The notes under the pieces are model-generated. The model was given only the letters and a program-made list of their open reading frames with translations. It had not been told where the DNA came from and made no database searches. From positions 62,001 to 126,000 of the forward strand of contig NZ_JACXXE010000001.1 of the NCBI RefSeq assembly GCF_014764715.1: a DNA stretch of 64,000 bases, in the 5' to 3' direction. Of the stretch, positions 19,211 through 29,636 are shown piece after piece (within the stretch, counting starts at the first letter, position 1; the number at the start of each line of letters is the position of its first letter). Source of the DNA: Bacillus crepusculi. Its GTDB lineage: Bacteria; Bacillota; Bacilli; Bacillales; Bacillaceae. The position numbers and the translations under genes are program-made.

Positions 19211-20113
19211 ATGAGTGTATTTATTAATAAAAATACGAGAGTAATTGTTCAGGGGATTACCGGTTCAACCGCATTGTTTCATACAAAACAAATGATTGAA
19301 TACGGAACAAATATTGTTGGTGGTGTCACACCTGGAAAAGGTGGAACAGAAGTAGAAGGAGTTCCTGTATTTAATACTGTATCTGAAGCTGTCCAGACAA
19401 CTGGAGCAAACGCTTCTGTGATCTATGTACCAGCACCATTTGCAGCAGATGCCATTTTAGAGGCAGTTGATGCAGAAGTGGATCTAGTCATTTGTATTAC
19501 TGAACATATTCCAGTGCTTGATATGGTCAAAGTGAAACGGTATATGGAAGGGAAGAAGACAAGACTTGTTGGGCCAAACTGCCCTGGTGTGATTACACCT
19601 GAAGAATGCAAGATTGGCATCATGCCTGGCTACATTCATAAAAAAGGTCATGTTGGCGTTGTTTCTCGTTCTGGAACGCTTACATATGAAGCGGTACATC
19701 AGCTTTCAGAGGCTGGTGTTGGTCAATCGACAGCTGTAGGAATTGGCGGAGATCCTGTCAATGGAACGAACTTTATTGATGTATTAAAAGCCTTCAATGA
19801 AGACCCTGAAACGCATGCTGTCATAATGATCGGCGAAATCGGCGGTACGGCTGAAGAAGAAGCAGCTGAATGGGTAAAAGCAAATATGACCAAACCAGTT
19901 GTAGGGTTTATTGGCGGTAAAACAGCGCCTCCAGGAAAACGTATGGGACATGCCGGAGCCATTATTTCCGGTGGTAAAGGGACAGCTGATGAAAAAGTAA
20001 AAACAATGCGTGAATGTGGAATTGAAGTGGCAGAGACTCCATCTGTCATGGGAGAAACCTTGATTAAAGTATTAAAAGAGAAGAATCTCTTCGAAGCTTG
20101 TAAAACGCATTAA
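19211..20113 (+). CDS. sucD: Succinate-CoA ligase alpha subunit
   Basis: SucD binds CoA (Rossmann domain, [16 protein letters not shown] near the start) and carries the phosphorylated histidine, here His247 in [13 protein letters not shown]. The 300 residues include [11 protein letters not shown] and [15 protein letters not shown]. It pairs with SucC. A terminator-like stem follows, ending the sucCD unit. Confidence 0.98.
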   Translation: MSVFINKNTRVIVQGITGSTALFHTKQMIEYGTNIVGGVTPGKGGTEVEGVPVFNTVSEAVQTTGANASVIYVPAPFAADAILEAVDAEVDLVICITEHIPVLDMVKVKRYMEGKKTRLVGPNCPGVITPEECKIGIMPGYIHKKGHVGVVSRSGTLTYEAVHQLSEAGVGQSTAVGIGGDPVNGTNFIDVLKAFNEDPETHAVIMIGEIGGTAEEEAAEWVKANMTKPVVGFIGGKTAPPGKRMGHAGAIISGGKGTADEKVKTMRECGIEVAETPSVMGETLIKVLKEKNLFEACKTH

Positions 20114-20119
20114 TGACAC

Positions 20120-20160
20120 AAGAAGACTTGTTCTTTGACAAGTCTTCTTCTTTCTATCTT
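20120..20160 (+). terminator. Probable terminator after sucD
   Basis: AAGAAGACTTGT (20120-20131) pairs perfectly with ACAAGTCTTCTT (20138-20149); the tail CTTTCTATCTT is pyrimidine-rich, not a pure T run. Confidence 0.65.
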
Positions 20161-20176
20161 AAACTGGAGGAATGGT

Positions 20177-21079
20177 ATGTACAACGTGTCCGAAAGAATG
20201 ATTTTTCACCGCTTAAAAGGCCTCATCTCACCCTCTTTGTTAACAAAATGGTGGAAAGTCGATCCTGAGTTATATATAAATGAAGAAACACATCATTTCA
20301 AACAGGATCGATCATTACAAACGATCGACTTTACCCGCTTAAAACAAGCTGAAAAAAGTGAGTTCCCCATTTTTCAACGCATCGTTCACGCCTATTTAAA
20401 GCAAAACATTCACATGATTCCCATCACATCACCCTTATATCCCAGCACACTAAAACAAATTTATGATCCTCCCCCTGTGTTATTCCTAAAAGGAAACGTA
20501 TCATATTTAAATGAAGGAAAAAGTTTAGGTGTAGTAGGTACGCGTGTTCCGTCGTCATATGGAGAAGCATGCGTGAAAAAAATTGTGGGTGAACTTGTCA
20601 AGGAAGATTGGATGATTGTCAGTGGCTTAGCCAAAGGAATCGATGGACTTGCACACAAGGAGTGCATCAGAAGGAAAGGGAAAACCATTGGTGTTGTAGC
20701 AGGCGGTTTTCAGCATTTATATCCAAAGGAACATGTGCAAATGGCTCAATATATGGGAGAGCATCACTTGCTTTTATCAGAGCATCCGCCATATATCAAA
20801 CCAGAAAAGTGGCATTTCCCAATGAGAAATCGTTTAATTAGTGCACTGACAAAAGGAACCATCGTGATCCAGTGTAAAGAAAAGAGCGGGTCGCTCATTA
20901 CAGCCTACCAGGCACTTGAGCAAGGAAAAGAAGTGTTTGCTGTGGCAGGATCAATCTTTGATCCGAATTCCACAGGTCCAGCTAGACTCATTCAGCAGGG
21001 AGCAAAGCTTGTTCATTCAACAAAGGATATTTTAGAGGAATTCTCCTTCGGCAGCGTTCAATATACTGAACTCTCATAA
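20177..21079 (+). CDS. dprA: DprA/Smf, DNA-processing protein for transformation
   Basis: DprA protects incoming single-stranded DNA and loads RecA during natural transformation. The 300-residue protein has the Rossmann-like DprA core: LGVVGTRVPSSYG, VSGLAKGIDGLAHKE, GVVAGGFQHLYPKEH, LLSEHPP, FPMRNRLISAL and GSLITAYQALEQGKEVFAVAGS. I choose ATG 20177, six bases after GGAGG; the frame opens at 20135 inside the sucD terminator. The N-terminal ~60 residues are less conserved. Confidence 0.95.
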   Translation: MYNVSERMIFHRLKGLISPSLLTKWWKVDPELYINEETHHFKQDRSLQTIDFTRLKQAEKSEFPIFQRIVHAYLKQNIHMIPITSPLYPSTLKQIYDPPPVLFLKGNVSYLNEGKSLGVVGTRVPSSYGEACVKKIVGELVKEDWMIVSGLAKGIDGLAHKECIRRKGKTIGVVAGGFQHLYPKEHVQMAQYMGEHHLLLSEHPPYIKPEKWHFPMRNRLISALTKGTIVIQCKEKSGSLITAYQALEQGKEVFAVAGSIFDPNSTGPARLIQQGAKLVHSTKDILEEFSFGSVQYTELS

Positions 21080-21088
21080 AAATATCGT

Positions 21089-21118
21089 TTGACAAACGAC
21101 ACAGGAATATTTAATAAT
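21089..21118 (+). promoter_or_regulatory. Upstream promoter of topA (P1)
   Basis: TTGACA (21089-21094) and AATAAT (21113-21118) with an 18-base spacer. It lies just after dprA and 155 bases before topA. Confidence 0.5.
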
Positions 21119-21132
21119 AGTGAGGATTTAAG

Positions 21133-21160
21133 TTTACACTTTGTTTTTCGTGTTTATAAT
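21133..21160 (+). promoter_or_regulatory. Main predicted promoter of topA (P2)
   Basis: TTTACA (21133-21138) and perfect TATAAT (21155-21160) with a 16-base spacer, giving a leader of about 105 bases. Two tandem promoters fit the supercoiling-responsive control known for topA genes, which is inference here. Confidence 0.65.
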
Positions 21161-21272
21161 GATGTTCATCATAAAGAATTTTTAACGATTGCCTGTTAGA
21201 TAGGTGCAATTAACATAAATATGAATTGTGAAATGTATAAAGAGAGAACACCTCTTAAGGGGGATTTTGAGT

Positions 21273-23348
21273 ATGGCTGATTATTTAGTCATCGTTGAGT
21301 CGCCAGCAAAGGCGAAAACGATTGAGCGTTATTTAGGAAAAAAGTATAAAGTAAAGGCTTCAATGGGGCATATAAGGGATTTACCGAAAAGTCAGCTCGG
21401 TGTGGATACCGAGCATGACTTCGAACCGAGGTATATTACGATTCGCGGAAAAGGTCCAGTTTTAAAGGAATTAAAAACAGCGGCGAAAAAAGCAAAAAAA
21501 GTCTATCTCGCAGCTGACCCCGATAGAGAGGGAGAAGCAATTGCTTGGCATTTAGCACATAGTCTTGACCTTGACCTCTCTTCAGATTGCCGCGTTGTCT
21601 TTAACGAGATTACAAAAGATGCAATTAAAGATTCCTTTAAGCATCCACGTATGATCAATATGGATTTGGTTGATGCGCAGCAGGCCAGACGGATTTTAGA
21701 TCGTTTAGTTGGGTATAAAATCAGTCCGATTTTATGGAAGAAAGTCAAAAAAGGATTAAGTGCTGGGCGTGTTCAATCTGTCGCGCTCCGCCTGATCATT
21801 GACCGCGAGAATGAAATTAATGAATTCATACCAGAAGAATACTGGACAATTGATGGTACATTCCTAAAAGGAAAAGAAACCTTCGAAGCTAGTTTCTTTG
21901 GCGTGAGTGGCAAAAAGCACCCATTGAAAACAAAAGAGGATGTAAAAGAAATCCTTTCGAAACTTAAAGGGAGCAAATTCTCTGTAGAAAAAGTGACGAA
22001 AAAAGAGCGGAAACGCAATCCAGCTGTCCCGTTTACGACATCTACCCTACAACAGGAGGCTGCAAGAAAACTAAACTTCCGTGCGAAAAAGACGATGATG
22101 ATTGCACAGCAATTATATGAAGGAATTGATCTTGGTAAAGAAGGTACAGTAGGACTCATTACATATATGAGAACGGACTCAACACGTATTTCCAATACGG
22201 CGATTGAAGAAGTATCTGCTTTTATTGATCAAACGTACGGCAAGAATTTCTTAAACACAACAAAACGAACCGCCAAAAAGAACGAAAATGCACAAGATGC
22301 TCACGAAGCCATCAGGCCGACTTCTACGCTAAGAAAACCGGCAGATGTCAAACACGTGCTAAGTAGAGACCAGCTTCGTCTTTATAAATTGATTTGGGAA
22401 CGATTTGTGGCAAGCCAAATGGCGCCGGCTGTTCTTGATACAATGAGTGTGGATCTTGAAAATAACGGTCTTACTTTCCGTGCTAATGGAAGCAAGGTGA
22501 AATTCCCTGGATTTATGAAGGTATATGTGGAAGGGAAGGACGACCAGCTAGAAGAAAAGGACAAAATGCTTCCCGATCTAAAAGAGGGAGATACGGTTCT
22601 TTCAAAAGATATCGAACCAGAGCAGCACTTCACGCAGCCGCCTCCGCGCTACACAGAGGCAAGGCTTGTCAAAACGCTTGAAGAGCTTGGTATAGGAAGG
22701 CCATCCACGTATGCACCAACATTAGACACGATTCAAAAGCGCGGCTATGTCGCACTTGATAACAAACGGTTTATTCCAACAGAGCTTGGGGAAATTGTAC
22801 TCAACTTAATTATTGAATTCTTCCCTGAAATCATCAACGTAGAATTCACGGCGAAAATGGAAAAAGAACTTGATAGCGTTGAAGAAGGTACGGTTGAATG
22901 GGTTCGCATTATTGACAGCTTCTATCAAGACTTTGCCAAACGGGTAGAAAAAGCAGAAGCAGAGATGCAAGAAGTGGAAATCGAGCCTGAATACGCCGGA
23001 GTTGATTGCGAAGAGTGTGGTCATCCGATGGTGTACAAAATGGGGAGATACGGTAAGTTCATGGCGTGCTCTAACTTTCCTGACTGCCGTAACACAAAAC
23101 CAATTGTGAAAGATATCGGTGTCAAATGCCCGACTTGTCACGAAGGAAATATCGTTGAACGGAAATCTAAGAAACGCCGCATTTTTTATGGCTGTGATCG
23201 TTTTCCAGAGTGTGAATTCGTTTCTTGGGATAAACCAATTGAAAGAAAGTGTCCGAAATGCGACAATATGCTTGTAGAGAAAAAGCTGAAAAAAGGCGTT
23301 CAAGTTCAATGTGTGAACTGTGATTATAAAGAGGAACAGCAAAAATAG
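21273..23348 (+). CDS. topA: DNA topoisomerase I
   Basis: TopA relaxes negative supercoils by a 5'-phosphotyrosyl intermediate. The 691 residues contain the Toprim domain ([30 protein letters not shown]), the active Tyr298 in [14 protein letters not shown], and three C-terminal four-Cys zinc ribbons (CEECGHP... CSNFPDC; CPTCHEG... CDRFPEC; CPKCDN... CVNC). Length equals B. subtilis TopA. I use ATG 21273 after AAGGGGGAT; the frame opens at 21228. Confidence 0.98.
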   Translation: MADYLVIVESPAKAKTIERYLGKKYKVKASMGHIRDLPKSQLGVDTEHDFEPRYITIRGKGPVLKELKTAAKKAKKVYLAADPDREGEAIAWHLAHSLDLDLSSDCRVVFNEITKDAIKDSFKHPRMINMDLVDAQQARRILDRLVGYKISPILWKKVKKGLSAGRVQSVALRLIIDRENEINEFIPEEYWTIDGTFLKGKETFEASFFGVSGKKHPLKTKEDVKEILSKLKGSKFSVEKVTKKERKRNPAVPFTTSTLQQEAARKLNFRAKKTMMIAQQLYEGIDLGKEGTVGLITYMRTDSTRISNTAIEEVSAFIDQTYGKNFLNTTKRTAKKNENAQDAHEAIRPTSTLRKPADVKHVLSRDQLRLYKLIWERFVASQMAPAVLDTMSVDLENNGLTFRANGSKVKFPGFMKVYVEGKDDQLEEKDKMLPDLKEGDTVLSKDIEPEQHFTQPPPRYTEARLVKTLEELGIGRPSTYAPTLDTIQKRGYVALDNKRFIPTELGEIVLNLIIEFFPEIINVEFTAKMEKELDSVEEGTVEWVRIIDSFYQDFAKRVEKAEAEMQEVEIEPEYAGVDCEECGHPMVYKMGRYGKFMACSNFPDCRNTKPIVKDIGVKCPTCHEGNIVERKSKKRRIFYGCDRFPECEFVSWDKPIERKCPKCDNMLVEKKLKKGVQVQCVNCDYKEEQQK

Positions 23349-23379
23349 CGGTGAGCAGCCTTGTTCACCTGCTTTTTTA
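23347..23379 (+). terminator. Probable terminator after topA
   Basis: AGCGGTGA (23347-23354) pairs with TTCACC-T-GCT (23364-23373) with one bulged T, followed by TTTTTTAT. Confidence 0.65.
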
Positions 23380-23418
23380 TGTCATCAAATAGAACTTACG
23401 AAATAGGAGAGTTGTCCA

Positions 23419-24723
23419 ATGAGTCAATTTGTAAATGTGATCGGAGCAGGTTTAGCAGGAAGTGAAGCGGCATGGCAAATTGCCAAACGCGGAATTAAAG
23501 TTAATTTGTATGAGATGAGACCTGTCAAACAAACGCCAGCTCACCACACAGATAAATTTGCGGAGCTCGTATGCAGCAACTCATTACGTGCGAATGCACT
23601 AACGAATGCGGTAGGTGTATTAAAGGAAGAAATGCGTCATTTAGATTCGGCGATTATCGCAGCAGCAGATGAAAGCTCAGTTCCTGCTGGCGGAGCGCTT
23701 GCAGTAGATCGACATGAATTTGCAGCAAACGTCACAGATCGTGTGAAGAATCATCCGAATGTCACTGTCTTTCAAGAAGAAGTACAAAGCATTCCAGAAG
23801 GTCCGACAATTATCGCGACTGGCCCGCTTACATCTGAAGCACTTTCAAAAGAATTAAAATCGCTAACAGGTGAAGAGTATCTATATTTCTACGATGCAGC
23901 AGCGCCTATTCTAGAGAAAGATAGCATCGATATGGATAAGGTGTACTTGAAATCACGCTATGATAAAGGAGAAGCCGCTTATTTAAACTGTCCAATGACA
24001 GAAGAGGAATTCGATCGTTTTTATGAGGCGTTAATTTCTGCTGAAACGGTGCCTTTAAAAGAATTTGAAAAAGAAATCTTCTTTGAAGGTTGCATGCCAA
24101 TTGAAGTCATGGCGAAAAGAGGAAAGAAAACGATGCTGTTTGGTCCGATGAAACCAGTAGGACTGGAAGACCCAAAAACAGGAAAGAGACCTTACGCTGT
24201 TGTTCAATTAAGACAGGATGATGCAGCAGGTACTTTATATAACATCGTTGGTTTCCAAACCCATTTGAAGTGGGGCGATCAAAAGGAAGTATTTCGTTTG
24301 ATTCCAGGTCTTGAAGAAGCAGAGATTGTTCGTTATGGCGTGATGCACCGTAATACATTTATAAACTCTCCAAGCCTTCTAAGACCGACTTATCAGTTTA
24401 AAAATAGAGATGATCTATTTTTTGCCGGACAAATGACAGGCGTTGAAGGCTATGTGGAGTCTGCGGCTTCGGGGCTAGTCGCTGGAATTAATGCAGCTCG
24501 TTTTGTCAAAGGAGAAGAGCTTGTCACACTACCTGAAGAAACGGCGATTGGCAGTATGGCTTACTATATTACATCGACAAACAAGAAAAGTTTCCAGCCG
24601 ATGAATGCAAACTTTGGCTTGCTGAAAGATCTTGGCGTTCGGATTAAAAACAAACAAGAGCGGTATGCAGAGTACGCTAAGCGCGCAATCGAAACTATTC
24701 AAACTATTTCGAAATCTCTGTAG
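23419..24723 (+). CDS. trmFO: TrmFO, folate-dependent tRNA m5U54 methyltransferase
   Basis: TrmFO uses methylenetetrahydrofolate and FADH2 to methylate U54 in the T-loop of tRNA. The 434 residues begin with the FAD-binding [19 protein letters not shown] and include [39 protein letters not shown] and [19 protein letters not shown]. The old name is gid. Start ATG 23419 follows ATAGGAGAG. It stands between topA and xerC in the usual Bacillus order. Confidence 0.97.
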   Translation: MSQFVNVIGAGLAGSEAAWQIAKRGIKVNLYEMRPVKQTPAHHTDKFAELVCSNSLRANALTNAVGVLKEEMRHLDSAIIAAADESSVPAGGALAVDRHEFAANVTDRVKNHPNVTVFQEEVQSIPEGPTIIATGPLTSEALSKELKSLTGEEYLYFYDAAAPILEKDSIDMDKVYLKSRYDKGEAAYLNCPMTEEEFDRFYEALISAETVPLKEFEKEIFFEGCMPIEVMAKRGKKTMLFGPMKPVGLEDPKTGKRPYAVVQLRQDDAAGTLYNIVGFQTHLKWGDQKEVFRLIPGLEEAEIVRYGVMHRNTFINSPSLLRPTYQFKNRDDLFFAGQMTGVEGYVESAASGLVAGINAARFVKGEELVTLPEETAIGSMAYYITSTNKKSFQPMNANFGLLKDLGVRIKNKQERYAEYAKRAIETIQTISKSL

Positions 24724-24730
24724 TAAAACA

Positions 24731-24758
24731 TTGCACGGTAAGCAAGATATGTGATACC
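24731..24758 (+). promoter_or_regulatory. Possible promoter of the xerC(codV)-hslV-hslU-codY operon
   Basis: TTGCAC (24731-24736), a 16-base spacer and GATACC (24753-24758). The -10 is weak, but the 62-base gap after trmFO is where the cod operon promoter is expected. Confidence 0.35.
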
Positions 24759-24785
24759 ATTTAAAAGCCTTAAAGAGGTGAAAAA

Positions 24786-25703
24786 ATGACGAATAAACAG
24801 CGTCTTGTCCACTTATTCATTGAATATTTGCAAATTGAAAAAAACTATTCAGCTTTAACGATCTCTGGATATTCAGAAGCCATTGAAGAGTTTGTCAGAT
24901 TTATGAACATTCAAGGAATAGACGGTTTTGAAGAGGTATCCTATCAAGATACGAGAATTTATTTAACAGAAGCTTATGAAAAAGGCCTGACAAGAAGAAC
25001 GATTAGTAAGAAAGTCTCTGCGCTTCGCAGCTTTTATAAATTTTTATTAAGAGAACAGCTTGTGAAAGAAAATCCTTTTTTACTCGTTAGCTTACCAAAG
25101 CAGGATAAGCGAATTCCTTCATTTTTGTATGAAGAGGAACTAAAAGAGCTGTTTACAGTGTCTGACGTAAGCACACCGCTTGGACAAAGAAATCAAGCCA
25201 TTTTAGAGCTTCTTTATGCAACAGGTATGAGGGTCAGTGAGTTATGTTCATTAAAAGAATCTGATCTTGATTTATCGATGGATACAGTGCTTGTTCATGG
25301 GAAAGGCAGCAAACAGCGGTATGTTCCTTTCGGTTCGTACGCACATGAAGCGCTGGTCACTTATTTAGAGGATGGAAGGCAGAAGCTGACAGCTAAGGCG
25401 AAAGACCGTGCTGGTGCGCATGTGTTTTTGAATCAGCGCGGAGCCCCGCTTACAGATCGAGGCGTTCGATTCATTCTCACTGAATTAATGAAAAAGGTGT
25501 CAGGTACATTACATATCCATCCTCACATGTTAAGGCACACCTTTGCCACGCATCTCTTAAACGAGGGGGCGGATTTGAGAAGTGTTCAAGAACTTCTTGG
25601 TCATTCAAACTTATCATCAACACAGGTGTACACGCATGTATCAAAAGATTCTTTAAGAAAAACGTACATGTCTCATCACCCAAGGGCTTTTAAACGATCC
25701 TAA
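24786..25703 (+). CDS. xerC: XerC-type tyrosine recombinase (CodV)
   Basis: With RipX/XerD this enzyme resolves chromosome dimers at dif. The 305 residues have a SAM-like N-terminal DNA-binding domain (about 1-95) and the catalytic set Arg149 (GMRVSEL), Lys173 (HGKGSKQR), His247, Arg250 ([13 protein letters not shown]), His273 ([10 protein letters not shown]) and Tyr282. All are present, so it should be active. It begins the codV-clpQ-clpY-codY cluster; AGAGGTG precedes ATG 24786. Confidence 0.96.
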   Translation: MTNKQRLVHLFIEYLQIEKNYSALTISGYSEAIEEFVRFMNIQGIDGFEEVSYQDTRIYLTEAYEKGLTRRTISKKVSALRSFYKFLLREQLVKENPFLLVSLPKQDKRIPSFLYEEELKELFTVSDVSTPLGQRNQAILELLYATGMRVSELCSLKESDLDLSMDTVLVHGKGSKQRYVPFGSYAHEALVTYLEDGRQKLTAKAKDRAGAHVFLNQRGAPLTDRGVRFILTELMKKVSGTLHIHPHMLRHTFATHLLNEGADLRSVQELLGHSNLSSTQVYTHVSKDSLRKTYMSHHPRAFKRS

Positions 25704-25717
25704 AAGGAGGTTTTTTC

Positions 25718-26263
25718 ATGTCATCATTTCATGCAACAACCATCTTTGCCGTTCAACATAAAGGAAAAAGTGCGATGGCTGGAGACGGTCAAGTCACTTT
25801 CGGGCAGGCTGTCGTGATGAAACACACAGCAAAAAAAGTGCGCCGTCTTTTCGGAGGCAAGGTGCTCGCAGGCTTTGCAGGTTCAGTAGCAGATGCATTT
25901 ACACTCTTTGAAAAGTTTGAAACGAAGCTTGAAGAATATGGTGGTAACTTAAAGCGAGCAGCTGTAGAACTTGCGAAAGAATGGCGAAGTGACAAGATGC
26001 TCAGGCAGCTAGAGGCAATGCTTATCGTCATGAACAAAGAAAGCATCCTGCTTGTATCCGGAACAGGAGAGGTCATCGAGCCAGATGATGGTATTTTGGC
26101 AATTGGCTCAGGTGGAAACTATGCGCTTAGCGCCGGGAGAGCACTCAAAATACATGCAGGTGATCATCTCTCAGCTAGAGAAATTGCCAAGGCTGCTCTT
26201 GAAACAGCAGGAGAAATCTGTGTTTACACGAACGACCAAATCACTTTAGAAGAGCTTGAATAG
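25718..26263 (+). CDS. hslV: HslV (ClpQ/CodW), ATP-dependent protease peptidase subunit
   Basis: HslV forms the double-ring proteolytic core of HslUV. The 181 residues keep [12 protein letters not shown] and [16 protein letters not shown]. Most HslV proteins expose an N-terminal Thr in TTI; here the sequence is [14 protein letters not shown], five residues longer after Met, as in B. subtilis CodW, which was reported to use an N-terminal serine. The catalytic Ser2 is therefore likely. Strong AAAAGGAGG precedes ATG 25718. It is co-encoded with its ATPase hslU. Confidence 0.95.
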   Translation: MSSFHATTIFAVQHKGKSAMAGDGQVTFGQAVVMKHTAKKVRRLFGGKVLAGFAGSVADAFTLFEKFETKLEEYGGNLKRAAVELAKEWRSDKMLRQLEAMLIVMNKESILLVSGTGEVIEPDDGILAIGSGGNYALSAGRALKIHAGDHLSAREIAKAALETAGEICVYTNDQITLEELE

Positions 26264-26279
26264 AAAGGACATGAGACGT

Positions 26280-27680
26280 ATGGAGAAAAAGCCGTTTACC
26301 CCAAGAGAGATAGTTGAAAAGCTTGATCAGTACATCATTGGTCAGCTTGATGCGAAGAAAGCAGTGGCGGTGGCTTTAAGAAACCGTTACAGAAGAAGTC
26401 TTTTACATGATAAGCTAAAGGATGAAGTCGTTCCTAAAAACATTTTAATGATTGGCCCAACAGGTGTAGGGAAAACAGAGATAGCCCGCAGAATTGCCCG
26501 AATTTCTGGTGCGCCCTTTATTAAAGTGGAAGCGACGAAGTTTACTGAAGTTGGATATGTCGGCCGTGACGTAGAGTCGATGGTCAGAGATTTAGTTGAG
26601 ACAGCGATTAGACTTGTCAAAGAAGAAAAGATGAAAGATGTTCAAGAAGAAGCGGAAAAACAGGCGAACAAACGTCTTGTCCATTTGCTTGTTCCTGGCA
26701 AGAAAAAAAGTCAGTCTGTGAAAAACCCTTTTGAGATGCTGTTTGGCGGATCTGATGCAGACGACCGTGATCGAGATGATTCAAATGAAGAAGTAGAGCT
26801 TGAAACGACAAGAAAACGTATTGCACACCAGCTGGCGATGGGTGAACTTGAAGATCATTATGTCACGATCGAAGTGGATGAGCAGCAGCCTTCCATGTTT
26901 GATCTGCTTCAAGGCTCCGGTATGGAGCAAATGGGCATGAACATGCAGGATGCCCTTAGCAACCTCATGCCTAAAAAGAAAAAACGCAAAAAGCTGACCG
27001 TCAGAGAAGCTCGAAAAGCGTTAACTGCGGAGGAAGCTTCAAAACTAATTGATATGGATGAAGTCAGTCAGGAAGCCGTCCAAAAAGCAGAGCAGCAAGG
27101 GATTATTTTTATCGATGAAATCGATAAAATTGCCAAAAGCGGCGGTACATCCTCTGCAGATGTTTCTCGTGAAGGGGTTCAACGTGATATTTTACCGATT
27201 GTAGAAGGTTCCACTGTGATGACGAAATATGGGGCAGTGAAAACGGATCATGTGCTTTTTGTAGCAGCAGGTGCTTTTCATATGGCGAAACCCTCAGATT
27301 TGATTCCAGAGCTTCAGGGGCGCTTCCCAATCCGTGTAGAATTAGATAAATTAAGTATAGAAGACTTTGTGAAAATCTTAACGGAACCAGATAACGCATT
27401 ATTAAAGCAATATAAAGCTTTACTTGAAACAGAAGGTATATCTCTTGAATTTTCTGACGATGCTATTCATAAGATTGCCGAAGTGGCTTATCACGTCAAT
27501 CAGGAGACGGATAACATCGGTGCAAGAAGGCTTCACACCATACTTGAAAAGCTGCTTGAAGAGCTTTCATTTGAGGCGCCTGATATTACACTGGAAACAG
27601 TGACCATTACCCCTCAGTATGTAGAAGAGAAGCTAGGAAAGATTGCAAATAACAAAGACTTAAGTCAATTTATACTTTAA
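26280..27680 (+). CDS. hslU: HslU (ClpY/CodX), AAA+ unfoldase of HslUV
   Basis: HslU unfolds and feeds substrates to HslV. The 466 residues contain Walker [10 protein letters not shown] (59-67), the pore motif [15 protein letters not shown], a variable I domain (about 110-250), Walker [13 protein letters not shown] (about 275) and C-terminal [14 protein letters not shown] with the tail ending SQFIL that docks into HslV. I choose ATG 26280 ([12 protein letters not shown]), ten bases from AAAGGA; an ATG at 26271 is too near the Shine-Dalgarno. Confidence 0.97.
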   Translation: MEKKPFTPREIVEKLDQYIIGQLDAKKAVAVALRNRYRRSLLHDKLKDEVVPKNILMIGPTGVGKTEIARRIARISGAPFIKVEATKFTEVGYVGRDVESMVRDLVETAIRLVKEEKMKDVQEEAEKQANKRLVHLLVPGKKKSQSVKNPFEMLFGGSDADDRDRDDSNEEVELETTRKRIAHQLAMGELEDHYVTIEVDEQQPSMFDLLQGSGMEQMGMNMQDALSNLMPKKKKRKKLTVREARKALTAEEASKLIDMDEVSQEAVQKAEQQGIIFIDEIDKIAKSGGTSSADVSREGVQRDILPIVEGSTVMTKYGAVKTDHVLFVAAGAFHMAKPSDLIPELQGRFPIRVELDKLSIEDFVKILTEPDNALLKQYKALLETEGISLEFSDDAIHKIAEVAYHVNQETDNIGARRLHTILEKLLEELSFEAPDITLETVTITPQYVEEKLGKIANNKDLSQFIL

Positions 27681-27714
27681 CAAATGAATAAAGTAATCTA
27701 GGAGGATCATTATT

Positions 27715-28494
27715 ATGGCGTTACTACAAAAAACAAGGATTATTAACTCAATGCTGCAAGATTCAGCTGGGAAACCAGTTAATTTTAAAGAAATGGCGGA
27801 AACACTGAGAGATGTCATTGATTCAAACATTTTTGTGTTGAGTAGAAGAGGTAAACTTCTTGGTTACTCCATCAATCAACAGATTGAAAATACACGCATG
27901 AAAAAAATGCTTGAAGATCGTCAGTTCCCAGAAGAATATACGAAGAGTCTATTCAATGTCCCTGAAACTTCTTCAAACCTTGATATTAACAGCGAATATA
28001 CAGCTTTCCCAGTTGAGAACCGTGATTTATTCCAATCAGGTTTGACAACCATTGTTCCGATTATCGGCGGGGGGGATCGTTTAGGAACGTTAATCCTATC
28101 TCGCTTGCAAGATAGATTCACTGATGATGATTTAATACTTGCTGAGTACGGAGCAACAGTTGTTGGAATGGAGATCCTTCGTGAAAAAGGAGAAGAGATC
28201 GAAGAAGAAGCAAGAAGTAAAGCAGTTGTTCAAATGGCGATTAGTTCTCTTTCGTATAGTGAGCTTGAAGCGATTGAACATATCTTTGAAGAACTTGATG
28301 GAAACGAAGGTCTGCTTGTTGCGAGTAAAATTGCTGACCGTGTAGGGATTACTCGTTCAGTCATCGTAAACGCATTACGCAAACTTGAAAGTGCTGGTGT
28401 CATCGAATCACGTTCTCTTGGAATGAAGGGAACTTACATCAAAGTGTTAAATAATAAATTTTTAATTGAACTTGAAAATTTAAAATCCCATTAA
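27715..28494 (+). CDS. codY: CodY, GTP/branched-chain amino acid-responsive global regulator
   Basis: CodY represses stationary-phase, nitrogen-use and (in B. subtilis) flagellar genes when GTP and Ile/Leu/Val are plentiful. The 259 residues have an N-terminal GAF domain (about 1-155) and a winged helix-turn-helix whose recognition part is [20 protein letters not shown] (about 205-224). It is nearly identical to B. subtilis CodY. AGGAGGATC precedes ATG 27715. It ends its operon at a strong terminator and lies directly upstream of fla/che, one of its known targets in B. subtilis. Confidence 0.98.
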   Translation: MALLQKTRIINSMLQDSAGKPVNFKEMAETLRDVIDSNIFVLSRRGKLLGYSINQQIENTRMKKMLEDRQFPEEYTKSLFNVPETSSNLDINSEYTAFPVENRDLFQSGLTTIVPIIGGGDRLGTLILSRLQDRFTDDDLILAEYGATVVGMEILREKGEEIEEEARSKAVVQMAISSLSYSELEAIEHIFEELDGNEGLLVASKIADRVGITRSVIVNALRKLESAGVIESRSLGMKGTYIKVLNNKFLIELENLKSH

Positions 28495-28496
28495 AC

Positions 28497-28543
28497 AAAA
28501 AACCCTTTTTGGCTCGAAATGTACGCTAAAAAGGGTTTTTTTG
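28497..28543 (+). terminator. Strong rho-independent terminator after codY
   Basis: AAAAAACCCTTTTTGGC (28497-28513) pairs with GCTAAAAAGGGTTTTTT (from 28525) around an 11-base loop, with T-rich tail. Confidence 0.92.
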
Positions 28544-28546
28544 TAT

Positions 28547-28588
28547 GGAAAAAGAGTATTTGTCCGAAAAATGACACTCTTTTTTCCA
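28547..28588 (+). terminator. Second hairpin after codY
   Basis: GGAAAAAGAGT (28547-28557) faces ACTCTTTTTTCC (28576-28587) with one extra T and an 18-base loop. It could reinforce termination of the codY transcript or be incidental. Confidence 0.45.
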
Positions 28589-28637
28589 AGAAACCCCTTA
28601 CAATTCTGTAGTGCTTTGAATCTAGGCCTTTGTACCT

Positions 28638-28672
28638 ACTCGTAAAATAGATATATATTACGAGTTTTTTTT
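28638..28672 (+). terminator. Terminator-like hairpin upstream of the fla/che promoter
   Basis: ACTCGTAA (28638-28645) pairs perfectly with TTACGAGT (28658-28665), and the stem is followed by eight T. It has the form of an intrinsic terminator, but the codY terminator is already more than 100 bases upstream. A TACAAT at 28599-28604 could start a short RNA that ends here. Confidence 0.65.
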
Positions 28673-28684
28673 ACATATACATCA

Positions 28685-28713
28685 TAGACTTTAATCCTAT
28701 TATTTCTTACAAT
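28685..28713 (+). promoter_or_regulatory. Predicted sigma-A promoter of the fla/che operon
   Basis: TAGACT (28685-28690), 17 bases, TACAAT (28708-28713), about 70 bases before flgB. I saw no convincing sigma-D box (TAAA-15-GCCGATAT) and no clear CodY box in the 289-base codY-flgB gap. Confidence 0.5.
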
Positions 28714-28783
28714 GAACATATGGTTTTACAAATCTCGACATGAAGAAATGGAATGAAATACATATGATTGGAGGTATATGGTT

Positions 28784-29173
28784 TTGGATATATTTTCTGG
28801 AACGATAAGCAACCTTGAGAATGCCTTAGGCAGAGCGAATGTTAAGCAAAAAGTCATAAGCAATAATATCGCGAATATAGACACACCGAACTATAAGTCG
28901 AAAAACGTCGCATTCCATGATATGCTAAATGATGCGAAGAACAAATTGGATGCTAAAAAAACATACCAAGGTCACATTGATTTTTCTAAAACAGGGTCTA
29001 ATTATTCAGTTGTTTCGAGTAACCGTACTTCTTATCAAGAAAACGGAAATAATGTCGATATTGATCAAGAGATGAGTGAACTTGCTAAAAACCAAATTCA
29101 GTATAATGCGTTGGTTGAAAGAATGAGTGGAAAGTTCAATTCTCTTAAAACAGTTTTGACAGGAGGTAAGTGA
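28784..29173 (+). CDS. flgB: FlgB, flagellar proximal rod protein
   Basis: FlgB helps build the rod between MS ring and hook. The 129 residues carry the rod/hook motif NNIANIDTPNYKSK near the N-terminus and the coiled C-terminal ELAKNQIQYNALVERM. I place the start at TTG 28784, nine bases after GGAGG, giving MDIFSGTI and the B. subtilis length; an in-frame ATG at 28778 is only three bases from the Shine-Dalgarno. It is the first gene of the fla/che operon; its TGA shares a base with flgC. Confidence 0.95.
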   Translation: MDIFSGTISNLENALGRANVKQKVISNNIANIDTPNYKSKNVAFHDMLNDAKNKLDAKKTYQGHIDFSKTGSNYSVVSSNRTSYQENGNNVDIDQEMSELAKNQIQYNALVERMSGKFNSLKTVLTGGK

Positions 29174-29625
29174 TGTCGATTTTTTCAGGTGTTAACGCAT
29201 CGGCCTCAGCATTAACAGCACAGAGGCTCAGAATGGACGTTGTATCCTCGAACCTTGCCAATATGGATACAACTAGAGCTAAACAGGTTGATGGCAACTG
29301 GGAGCCTTATAGACGTAAACTCGTCACATTACAGCCGTCAGGTGAATCATTTTCATCTATATTGAACTCAAGCATGAATTCGAGCGGCAAATTAGGAAAC
29401 GGCGTCAAAGTAACGAAGATTACAGAAGACGAAACTCCATTCAACCTTCAATATGACCCTACAAATCCCGATGCCAATGAAAATGGATATGTTCAAACAC
29501 CAAATGTTGATCCATTAAAGGAAATGGTTGACCTCATCAGCAGCTCAAGGTCATATGAAGCAAACGTGACTGCATTAAATGCAAATAAAAGCATGCTGAT
29601 GAAAGCTTTAGAAATAGGAAAGTAA
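29173..29625 (+). CDS. flgC: FlgC, flagellar proximal rod protein
   Basis: FlgC is another rod subunit exported by the flagellar type III system. The 150 residues show the N-terminal SSNLANMDTT motif and C-terminal VDPLKEMVDLISSSRSYEANVTALNANKSM. ATG 29173 overlaps the flgB stop by one base and follows AGGAGGTAAG; a GTG one codon upstream is less suited. Confidence 0.96.
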   Translation: MSIFSGVNASASALTAQRLRMDVVSSNLANMDTTRAKQVDGNWEPYRRKLVTLQPSGESFSSILNSSMNSSGKLGNGVKVTKITEDETPFNLQYDPTNPDANENGYVQTPNVDPLKEMVDLISSSRSYEANVTALNANKSMLMKALEIGK

Positions 29626-29636
29626 GGTGAAAAGAA

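Noticed and set aside
22806..23342. 178-codon reverse-strand open frame at the topA 3' end
   Set aside because: Lies opposite the zinc-ribbon coding region, whose sequence is clearly under protein constraint on the + strand; no recognisable product.
24786..25703. Phage or integron integrase
   Set aside because: The tyrosine recombinase sits in the conserved codV-clpQ-clpY-codY cluster and matches housekeeping XerC in length and motifs.
28600..28783. Sigma-D promoter and CodY box upstream of flgB
   Set aside because: Both are expected from B. subtilis, but no sequence near TAAA-15-GCCGATAT or the AATTTTCWGAAAATT CodY consensus was convincing.
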